64,000 bases of DNA from Gnetum montanum (Eukaryota; Streptophyta; Gnetopsida; Gnetales; Gnetaceae): the NCBI GenBank assembly GCA_015680685.1, contig MNCI01017890.1:1127332-1191331 (forward strand), written 5' to 3'. Under the pieces are notes generated by a model that was not told the origin of the DNA, made no database searches, and saw nothing but the letters and a program-made list of their open reading frames with translations. This document shows positions 32,780 to 42,845 of the stretch, piece by piece; position 1 is the stretch's first letter, and each line of letters begins with the position of its first letter. Position numbers and translations under genes: made by a program.

Positions 32780-35573
32780 CAATACAAAAATGGGACATAT
32801 TATTACAAAACAAAACAAAGAATAAAACTGGGAAGCTCATGTGGTGTCCAAAGGTAGTGGCTCTTCCATCAGCTACTTTCCTTTGTTGCCAAGTCATCAA
32901 AATTTGTAGTGATTGAGCAATTCCTGCAACTTTTCCTTCTCTATCCTTGGATCATGTACTGTCTAGGTCGTTGTGCTGATGTCTGTTGGTGCTGGTACAT
33001 CCCAAGGGCATGGCAATTGTGGGAACATCTGATTTGCCTTTATATACCATGCTATGAACTACTGTTGTTCTTCCTCGAAGGCCTTAGCTTCATCTCTAAG
33101 CTCATGATAATCTATCAATCTTCAAGCTAGGTTCAAGGCTACATCATTTTGTCCTTCATAATTGGCTTTGACCACCTTCCAATTTTGAGTTTGCCACCTA
33201 CAACTTTTGCAAAGCATCCTTTCAATTTACAAACTCTTTCTCATACAACACATAGGTGGTTGCCACTTATTTCTCCAGCTCATTTTAGGGATGACCTATT
33301 GTTAACATGACAAGGTTGGCATATTTGAAATTAGCCAATGCCATGCATTCTTGTAGTTCCTCTATCTGCAAGTCCTTGTTTTTGACTTTCGCTTGATGGA
33401 CTGAGGCATAACTGTCCAAGATGGGCTACCACTTAGGATTCTATGATGATAAGGAGCTGGTGTGGGCTTTGGCCATTTGGATTTCTTTTTTATTGATTTT
33501 CTTGTACATGCCAACTTGGTCACAGAAGTGATATTTTAGTTTTTCATGCTTTTTGGCCTCATTTTCGACACGCCAATTTCAATTGTTGATTTTTGATGGA
33601 TAGTGCAGACCTTCTTTATTGAGAGGGTTCTATTCTCTTTGGCCAATCTATTCATGTCTTAGTTAACCCTCACTAGTTGTTCTCTTAATTCGTGGATGCT
33701 TTCCTCTAGAATGTTCTTTTGTTTCTCCATAGTGGTCAACCTGGAGTTTTCTATGGTGAACTACATATTCTCTTCTTATATGGCAATCAATGCCTTTTTA
33801 TACGCATGAGATTGTGCATTAGTAGCAAAGGCATCCCAAACTACCATCTCCTTCTCTTTCTTAGCAGCTACTCTCTCCTTCATTAGCTTGGTGAGTTGCT
33901 CCATCTTGAATTGTTCAAGTTGATCTGGCACAAGAAAATGAACAGGGTTCCATCGTTTGGCTTGTAGGGTAGCTATCTCTTCTTGTAATCTCTATATTTT
34001 GGATTTCACATGCTCTGCCCTAACTTCCACCATTATCAACTTTCCTTTTGTGGTGATGAGGTCTGATTGATCTGTAGTGACATTGTTGGGAATGTTAAAC
34101 AAAGTGGTCATTACTTGGCCCATCTGTAGCAATTGATCAAGCACATCCTCATGCACCGCAGGAGTCATTGAAGTTCTAGCCAATACTTGTGCATCTCTGG
34201 TTCCTGTTAGATCTATTGAGGGCACAATAGCCACATTGAATGATTCTCTGATATGATTAGTGATGACCTCTGCTATGCTTGCCGTATCCTCATGTTGTAG
34301 TACCACGACTGTGGCACCTTCTTTAGTTTCCAATGTTACTTAGAAGGATTTGACATTCACATAGATCTATCATTACCATTAGAATCCCTCTCCTCTTGAC
34401 TATATTGAGATCTTCCCCCACATTGGATCAGCTAACACGATGGGCTATACAATGTTGTCCATGACTCAGAAGAGGTTAGACTCATTCCTGCTCCCCCAGC
34501 TGACTATTTCAATGATCCTTTATAGATGGCTCATTGAAGGCATGTAGTCATGTAGTGGCAATGGCAAAGCTTGTGTGTGTGGATGCTACTCGGGCTCACA
34601 CTATGTTTCTATTTGTGGCTCGGCCTCCTTCTCTACTTATTCTCCATCAAGATCCTTTCTTGGTATTGCCGATTTTAGGAGCTCATTGAAGGAGGCATTC
34701 TGAGCCTTCCTAGAGATATCATTGGTATATCCTAGGATCCCAGCACACTTGCATAACTTTCTAATTAAGTAGGGAAATGGAATTGGTTGTCTCCTTGACT
34801 TCATTTCTTCAAACTGCCACTGAATTTCAATAAAGTAATATTGGGGAAGATTGGTTGGAAATTTACCCATTAAAATGACACTTCCCTTGGCCACATAAGT
34901 AGAAATTTGATTGAGCCCTTTTGTGGGAAATAGATGGTAAGTTCTAATCTTGAAATAGATTTTCTCCTCTAGAGGGTCTTCATTGTATGTTTTGTCCTCC
35001 TTGTTGTATGTCCATCCTAGCTATAATTTCTTGGTCTTACGGTTAGATCTGGTTGATAAATGAGCAACCTTAGCCCCTTCATTGAACAGGTTGAGAGCCG
35101 TAGCAATTGCTTTGATTGAATAAGGAATAATCACCCCACAGATGTTAACGGTGGTGCCCTCATCCTTATTATGCTAGAACTAATAGGTCTCACCTAGGTA
35201 CCATTCGCCACTGTCTAACAGAATAGGCCACAATGGGGATGCCTTAAGTTGCGTTTGAACCACTTCTAGAGCAAAACTCCATGAATGTGCCGAAGTTCAT
35301 TTCCATAATGATTGAAGCCAATGTGGACTTTTTTAAGGTGGCAACAAGGTAGTCAGGGGTCAACGTGAGATGTTGTCCTTGCTCAAGTGCTGGTGATTGT
35401 ATCGCCTCTCCTTGGGCTGATTGCCTAATAGTAGGAGCCTCTTGGTAAATATTGAAGGATTGGGCCTCCTGCTCAGCATATTCTGCATGTTCGCTTTGCT
35501 AACCATAGCCACCACATGGATGCTTAGTAGCTCTTTACAAGGGTTCACATTGAGCACCTCTTTTTGGGGCCAT
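32780..35573 (-). pseudogene. ORF3 of element 3 (env-position protein, decayed)
   Basis: The ATG at 35573 (MAPKRGAQ) follows TTGATTACAG directly. Identifiable parts in order are ASPLWPILLDSGEWYLGETY (about 35210-35270), a block GSVILMGKFPTNLPQYYFIE then FPYLIRKLCKCAGILGYTND (34710-34890), a Gln/Glu-rich helical region (34333-33992 and onward), and near 32780-32880 MEEPLPLDTT followed by a hydrophobic stretch. The middle parts resemble the 'putative plant transposon protein' domain (Pfam PF20167 from memory), with its 'fPyLI..LC...gi' end, often seen in Athila env-like ORFs. The frame is broken by stops. Function is unknown; membrane association is inferred only from position and the hydrophobic end. 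Confidence 0.6.
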
Positions 35574-35665
35574 CTGTAATCAAGCAAAGGTCAAGTGTTA
35601 CTAAAGTTATACTTGTTATCATAAATTAGTTTATACCTTACTTGTAACCTTAGTCCATTAAGTTC
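35574..35665 (-). other. Leader intron in front of ORF3 of element 3
   Basis: The minus strand has a candidate donor CAA/GTAAGG near 35650 and the acceptor TTGATTACAG touching the ORF3 ATG. The same arrangement is seen in elements 1 and 4. Confidence 0.45.
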
Positions 35666-36119
35666 ATAATGCATATGATTGCAAAGTTAGGAAATTTTCA
35701 AGAAAAAATTCCCCAAAAAGTGTCTATCCCCTTTTATGACCCTTCGCAATTGATTCCTTTTTCCTTATATGTGGCTTATAATAATGGTTATGGGCCATGA
35801 GTTGAAAAAATTGAATTTTTGGCATTAATGTGAGTGATTTTTCATTATAACTCCTAAAGTTTTTAATATTCTTACCCTCGTGATACATTCCAAGTGATAG
35901 AAAATTCTAGCAATTCGACGCAAGTTTTGCACATAAGCACCCCCCATAATTGAGTTGAATACTCTAGGTTCAAATAGATTCAAATGGCACAAAAATCAAA
36001 GCAATGGAGAGAAAAATATCATAAGTGGAAGATGAGTGTGTAGAGCTCTGAGTTGCAAGAGAAAATTTCAACAACTCCCCTAGTAGCAAATGATGAAAAT
36101 GAATTTCAAGTGTCATGGG

Positions 36120-36172
36120 GGTCATATATATAGTGCCTTGTGAGACCCGATGTTAGGTACACAACATCAAGG
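36120..36172 (-). promoter_or_regulatory. Internal promoter-like region of element 3
   Basis: The TATA-like TATATATA lies at 36124-36132. On its upstream (right) side is an imperfect inverted motif at 36149-36168 with GATGT and ACATC arms. That motif matches 17 of 19 bases of 40826-40844 in the U3 of this element's own 5' LTR. It lies about 550 bp upstream of the ORF3 ATG. Confidence 0.5.
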
Positions 36173-38100
36173 TCCAAAAATCTCCACAATATGGGGCAAT
36201 TGAATATGAAAATTGAAGCTCTATGACTGGATGGAAGGTTAGAAGTTAAGTTCATCATTCTAGGATAAGTGAAAAATCAATTGGAGGCACTGAAAGTGTG
36301 ATAAGGTGGAGTGGTCGATATGAAAAGCACTAGAATGAGCAAGAAAAAGGCATTGAAATTGAGGTTGTGGGACAAATCAGTTTCATGATAAGGGAAATAA
36401 TAAAATGTAACAATTTGAGTGTTTGGAAGGTGAAAGATGATGTGGTTAGTTAAACAAGTATGAGTCACAAAAGTTACACAAGTGGGTCCTCCCCAAAGCA
36501 GGCTCCAGCCTATGATGCCCTTGTGTAACCACACTTATAAATGTCCATAGGCACTAAAGGGGTTACATGCGATGCGCATCTATGAAACAAAACACACATG
36601 TTACAAGATGGAATGGATCGTAGAAAGGAATGCAAAAATTGGAACATGAGGTTGCATACCATGGTCACAATGAAAAATTGTGTGTTATTAATGGTTAAAT
36701 AAGCATGAGTCTTTCTTTCCATGATCCAAACCAAGTCCACACCACATTGTAGTGATATTGCATTATTTCATCACATTGGTGGACAACCATAAGACTATCA
36801 AAGTCATAAGGAGTAAAATCACTTGGTGTTTTGGTTCAAGGGAGGACCTTTATCATGGCACACTTATATATATATATATATATATTGATGGTTTTGAGAA
36901 GCCATCAAACTTCAGGCATGGATACATGTCTTTCCAGTGGAACCCGTAGAAGTTTATTCAGTGTCATTTTAAGTTGCTCTTACTCCCATTTCTTGGTAGA
37001 TCTATAAGGACAGGGTTACAACCTCAACAACATGATAGAACATACAGAAGTTGTCAAAGAGAATCCACAAATCCCCTTGATGTCACACCCTTCACATTCC
37101 ACCTTGGCTTTGCACTCTTTTGTCTAGACACAATCATTATAGATTTATTATTAGATTGGATGATGAAAAAGGTTATCATTATGACTAGAGCAAGAACCTC
37201 TTATTAATGAAAGGAGTGGATGGATGACATGGTCTTAATGTTTGAATAAGCAGTCCCTTATGACTTGACAACATAGAGAAAACCTCACCTCAATGGGCAA
37301 CATGACCTTATTCACAAGCGAGATTACAAAAACTACAACTGGAAAAAATTGGAGAAATAGGAAAAATTGGATCAAGAAATATTAAAATGACAAAAAATTG
37401 TAAAACAAAAATATGAAAAACACTTAAGAATCCTGAATATTAGAATTGGGGGTAACCCCTATAACTAAACATTTGGTCATGACAAGGATTAATAAGTGGA
37501 TAAGTAGAATCCATGCATGTATGAAACTTTGGTAACCATTCATGTCTAAGCCACTGGGTGGCTATTGGTGGTGTGGTGGCTAGGTAGAAAAATTGTTGAT
37601 CACATACTTGAGTGTTAAATGTATGGTGGATCAGGGTATGAGGTGTGCTAACATTATAGATGGTTGGCCCATGATTGCACCCTTGATCATGACATAGTAT
37701 TCATGGATTTATTTGTCTTCCTACACTTGTAAATTCACTAGTTAGATTTAGGATTAGAGTATGGATGGATGGTGGCCCTTGTGTAGAATCAAAGGGCATT
37801 AGCTACATTAAGAAAGGTGGTGCACCAGATTGGCCTTGTGTTGCCTTAGATGATATAGTGGATCCATGCATGGTCTACTTTGGCTTACAACCTTTCCTCT
37901 AGAAGGGGTATTTCCTAAATTGTAGTTGAGATCCACTAATGTCAACATGTCTATATACATTTATAGCACAAGTGGCACTCGTTTGTTGACATTGTGATGT
38001 GAAACCTTCTTGTGTTGTCAATGGTGACATATAAGAAGGTGGATTATGAGAATATCAAGGGTAGGATGGATGGTAAGAGGCACGAGGTGGTGATCCTTTT
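36173..38100 (-). other. Spacer of element 3, pol missing
   Basis: It corresponds to the post-pol spacer of elements 1 and 5: T-rich repeats on the minus strand (37320-37440) and the conserved CTGCTTTGGGGAGGACC block (36481-36527, minus strand). There is a (TA)11 run at 36864-36885. No pol domain was found. Confidence 0.5.
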
Positions 38101-39910
38101 CGGGATGTCATGGATTGATGGTACTTGGGAGAGTGGTAGTGGCAATTGGAAGTAGAGGATGCAGAACTAGTTGGAGAAATAGGGTGCTGAACATAATATC
38201 CGTGTGGTGTTGGCAAATATAATTGATTTGGTGGTGGCCTCCCCCATGACTATAGTTGCTGCCACTTTGGTTGGTGACTATGTTGAGGCTGGTAATAAGT
38301 CCCCATAGGATGGTACGATTGGTTGTGGGACTATCTATAATTACCTCGTGGAAGAGGAAATTTCCTGGGCATATGCATTTGCACAAAATTTGGATTTAAG
38401 CCACCTACCCAATACTTCTGTAGATGCAACAAGACTAGGCAATGACCCTTCAAAGGATCATATATGCAGATGTCGCATCCATTATCTTCATCAATGGTTG
38501 AGTCTATAGCCTCACTTTCTTTAGCCATTTTTTCCATTTGTTGAAAAGTGTTCTTGGCCATTTCTTGGTTTTGTATCCTTTGTTATTGTGATCAATTGGT
38601 GTGTTTTGCATGATCCTCTCTATGACCGTCTCAAGAAGAGTTGTGACATTTTCATTTATCCATTTGGACATCCTATTAAACTTTGCTTCTAGTTTATCCA
38701 TAAACTCCTATATTAGCAAGGTTTGTTGTGGAATCACCTTATCGAAAGTGGTTTCATTCTCCTTATCATAGATTTGGACCTCCTTCTATTGAAGAGTTGG
38801 GTCCCATTGATATTTCTCGACATTCTCCCATTTGCATATCTCTCATTCTTCTTTTGCCACACTATCAATTAGCTCTTTGATCTAATGGGCTTGGAGTTCA
38901 TATAATTGACTTGGGGCAGATATCTAAAGGGTCTCCCTTGTTTCATTACAAAGCCCATCTATGATGTGGAAAATTTGCCTTTCCTAGGAGAAACCATGGC
39001 CTGGGCATCTATTCAATAAGGCATAATATCTATCTAAGGCCATGTCCAAGGGTTCATGCTATTCTTGCTTTTACTCTTAGATCCGTCTCCTTAAGTTGGA
39101 CACTCTTGCATAGGTCTAGTATTTTTTGTTGAAGAGTTCCATCATTGTGGACCATCATCGGATTAAATTCAGTCTCAATGATCTATACCAAGCTTTGGCT
39201 CTATCAATTAGTGTTAGAGGAAAGAGCTTAAGCTTTATTCATCCACTTTCAATGTTGTAGGAAGCATAGGCATCATGGAAGGCTTGTAAATGACGTTGTG
39301 GGCGTGAATCATAGCCTCCTGCAAATTTAGGAATATTGTTCATGTTAAGCTTAGGTAGGTGACTCTTTTTGTGATGCTTGTGAGATATCTTAACTACCTC
39401 TAGGGCTAGCAGGGGTTCATCATCATTAAACAAATTGTGAGGAAAATTTCTATCTCTATTCATTTGATCATGATGATGTTGTTGTTGACCTTTCCTATGG
39501 GTTTGATTTTGGTTTTTAGTCCAACCCTTTAATGGAGCTCTATCCCTATAACTATGTTCATCCTCATCAGAACCAAAAGTTGAGGGGGAAGAGGATGATG
39601 AGGAATTGGAAGAATTGCCATGGCTTCTATGGCGTTCTTTGGGGTCCTTTAATCTTTCATTTTTGGTTTTCAAGGAGGTCTTAGGTCTTGAGGCCTTCCC
39701 TAGTCTAGGACCTATGCCATCTCCTCTAAGATTGTCTACCTTAGGTGAATGCAGTCTTTGGGTGTCATCAGGGTGGTCATGATCATAAGAAATCCCTGCA
39801 TAAGGTTGATCACTCCAATTTTCTTCATCATATATTGCATTATTTCTCCAATGAATGTGTTCACACATTATCATTTCCATGTGGGAGAGACATTGTTGTT
39901 GGTTTATAGT
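38100..39910 (-). pseudogene. Gag of element 3 (decayed)
   Basis: The best part is open for 213 codons (39239-39880), with a Ser-rich and Lys/His-rich N-terminal region (SSSSSPSTFGSDEDEHSYRD) and LPKLNMNNIPKFAGG. Further on, disrupted frames encode the gag core, and 38440-38490 contains CDICIYDPLKGHC, the CxxCxxxxPKGxC motif of this family. Its beginning (MSLPHGNDN) resembles element 4 and not elements 1 and 5, so the pol-less copies form their own branch. Confidence 0.65.
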
Positions 39911-39998
39911 GTGTGTGATTTAATATTTTCTAAAAGATTTATCATTAATTCCTTACAGTAATTATGTATGATATAACTAATCTAGATAACTAGCACCA

Positions 39999-40016
39999 TC
40001 CTCGGTAATGGTGCCA
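39999..40016 (-). other. Primer binding site of element 3
   Basis: The minus strand reads TGGCACCATTACCGAGGA, a diverged tRNA-Asp-type site one base from the LTR. Confidence 0.65.
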
Positions 40017-40017
40017 A

Positions 40018-40899
40018 TGATGAGCGGCGAGGTACCCCTACACTCAACCATATGAATCACAAGCATTCATGCATGATCTAGTCAAATTCCATGGATGGGA
40101 CTACTTGTGGGATTTAGATTATTATGCCTTGATCATAGTTTGCTATCTTTTCACTTGGATTAGTGGTAGCTTTGTCACATATGGTTTAGTCCAAAGTGAG
40201 GGCTATGATGTTGTCTCTAATTCTATGCTACTCCTGATAACGATAAAAGGGTAAATTAATTAAGCTATTGGACAATGGCAAGTGAAATATAACTAGCCTA
40301 TGTGTGATGGGTATCCATCCTTAATCATCCATATATGTCTTAGACTTCACAAGACTATTTCTAGGATTGCCAAGTGGATGTCATTGATTGTGCCAAATGA
40401 TACACTTCAAGATTACCAAGTATCTACACTTAAATGCTTGTGATTAAGGTGTACACACTTTGCTTGATAACAGAACTGGTAAATAGTAATAATTGGAAAC
40501 ATTTAACTAAGCAAAGAACTAAATAATTAACAATTAAAAGTAATAGTAATCTAAGTGGGTGTTGCAATGATGGGAGTAATCTCAATCTTTATTGCCAATC
40601 ATGTAACATGTCCAAGTACATCACACTTAAACAAAGGTGTCATATGATTACAAACATCACATTGTGGGCATGCACTGGGAATGACAAACTCTAAGAAAAG
40701 GAAACTTAAAACTAAAACTATCTTCTACTGCTACTCTTCATGTCTCAACTAGGTGCCCAATTGTTGTATTTATAGGCCAACCCAAAAGAGGCAACATTAG
40801 ATATCCAACGTTGCTTATTAGCTTTGATGTCAGGTACGCAACATAAGGGCTTTGATGTCATGTATTCGACATCGGGGCCTATCAAATGATGACTCATCA
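40018..40899 (-). repeat. 5' LTR of element 3 (882 bp)
   Basis: It is bounded by TGATGAG and CTCATCA. U3 carries two imperfect inverted motifs GATGTC...ACAT (40826-40844 and 40852-40875), not the GATATCGC array of element 4. The TATA box is at about 40767-40773 (TTTATAGG on the plus strand). Confidence 0.85.
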
Positions 40900-42041
40900 A
40901 TTAGAATTTAATTTTTCAAAATTTTTCCTCTTTCTATTCAAACCATAGAGGCTAAAAGCTTCATTCTAAGTAATCCATCTATCATGCATACATACACAAG
41001 AAATTGTAGTGATACCAAACTTGCTCCAAGTGATACAAAATCTAGATGTACTAGTAGCCCAAAGCTCCTTCATTAAAAGGAAGCCACCATGGACTAATTT
41101 TTTTAACCATATCTTCTGAAACTATAATATGATTATAATTCTAGTATTTACTAAGATTGCACCATATTATCCAAATTTATTTAAGAATTGAACAACCAAG
41201 AATAGAAATGGCATGAGGAAAAAAAAGACGATGAAGAAATTTATTAGAAGTCCAATTGTTATCATTCTTAGATTTTCCTTGCAGAAGCTTGTTTCTTAAA
41301 AGGAACATACAAACATCATCTTTATTAATGCACTTTGCAATCGATTTTTTTGTAAGAGAAATACCCTAGTTATAATAATTAATGGGGAAAAGTCCTCCAT
41401 CTTGTTTGCTACTAGGGAAAATATCCCAAGTAACTCTAGAAAAACCTTTTCTATGTTGCTTAGCAAACCAAAGAAATTGATAGATAATATGATCAATTCT
41501 CTCATAAGGAGTTTTAGAAGAAGCCCAACTACTAGAGTAATAAACATGAGTTGATTGAAGTTTTCATAATAACTAAAACTTTGCTAGCAAGGGTGAGGTT
41601 TCTTTTTTTTTCATTTATATAAAGTGAACTCAGTTTAAATACTTGAACTTTTTCTTTTAGAAATTTTAAAACTTCCTTAAAGAGTTCATCTTTAATTTTT
41701 AGCTAACCTATGCAACTTTTAGTGAGAGCACTTTCAACTTCAAAAGTATCTCAACATTGCTTAGATTAAAGAGCTTTAGCCAAGGTTTTTTTAATTTCAA
41801 AATCAAATGGATTTTGGTCTAAAATAATTTGCATTTGCTTTACAAATTCTACAAGATATTCTTCAACTTGATGCTTATGCTTAGCAAATTGCTTTCCAAA
41901 TCATCTAGTACAATTTTGATCCTACAAGTAGTTTTTTTACCACCAATCAATCCAACCAATAGTATCAATAGGCTTTTCTTCTATATTCTATAAAGATTTC
42001 AAAATATTTTTTCCAATGGGTCCTATTAACATATTAGCATT
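40900..42041 (-). mobile_element. LINE-A, middle piece: reverse transcriptase flank
   Basis: The minus strand includes a decayed block near 41296-41547 with Leu/Ile-rich helices and 'YFPxxxQxxWRTFPH'-like sequence, comparable to the plant LINE segment between the reverse transcriptase and zf-RVT (FLW...W....P...GGLGI). Upstream, 41650-42000 encodes the helical linker after the endonuclease. The catalytic YADD block is not found, so the reverse transcriptase core appears deleted around 41590. The piece is bounded by element 3 on the left and element 4 on the right. Confidence 0.6.
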
Positions 42042-42845
42042 TGATGAGTGGCGAGGTACCCCTACACTCAACCATACAAATATGAGCGTTACACACGCGA
42101 TCCGATCAAACTCCACAGACGGACTAGTTATGGCATCTAGACAGTTAGCCTTAGGTCGCAGTTCGCTATCTTCCCACCTAGACTAGTATTAGCTTTGTCA
42201 CAGATGGTTTAGTCCAGAGTGAGGTGTATGATGGGTTTCTAATCTAATGCTACTTCTGAAGGCAATGGAAAGTAATATTAACTAAACTAGGAGAGAAGGG
42301 TGAGAGAGAATCTAAACTAAGCTAAGTGCGATGAGCATCCGTTCCTTGATTATCCGTACATACCTTGGACTTCGTGCATGACTACCACTAGGATTACCAA
42401 GCGCAGATCCTAGGTACGCTACTAGGTTACCAAGTAGTCACACTTAAGTGCTCGTAATCAAGTCGTACTCATTTCACGTTTAACATAAGTTTAAGGGTGA
42501 GAAGAGATTAACTAGGAAAGTAGTAAATAACAATTAATTAAATGATTAATCTAAGTGAATGCTGCAATGATGAAGTAATCTCAATCTTTATTGTTGGTCA
42601 TGTGGATGTCCAAGTATGTCACACTTGAATAAAGGTTCTGTATAATTACAATCACCACACTGCAGGCATACATGGAGAGGAAAAGGAGAGAAAGAAATGA
42701 AAACACTTAAACTAAAAAATAAATCACTAATGCCTAACTGATTTTTCTACCTCTTATTTATAGATGAGGATACAGGCTGCGATATCGTGTATGTGATATC
42801 GTGGTTGGGCTGTGATATTGTGGTCGCCCAAATGACGACTCATCA
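42042..42845 (-). repeat. 3' LTR of element 4 (804 bp)
   Basis: It is bounded by TGATGAG and CATCA. U3 contains GATATCG-type motifs at 42778-42822 and TATA (TTATTTATAG, plus strand) at 42754-42763. Confidence 0.9.

Larger units (their letters stand above)
30956..40899 (-). mobile_element. Element 3: pol-less Athila-type retrotransposon with gag and ORF3
   Basis: It is a complete element inserted into LINE-A with flanking 5-mers ATTAA (30951-30955) and ATTAG (40900-40904), a one-mismatch target duplication. The minus-strand order is 5' LTR, primer site, gag, spacer, internal TATA and U3-like motif, intron, ORF3, polypurine tract, 3' LTR. No protease, reverse transcriptase or integrase was found between gag and the spacer. 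Its 3' LTR is interrupted by a solo LTR of a related subfamily. Confidence 0.85.

Noticed and set aside
36864-36885. (TA)11 run as an origin or promoter
   Set aside because: Ordinary microsatellite inside the element 3 spacer.
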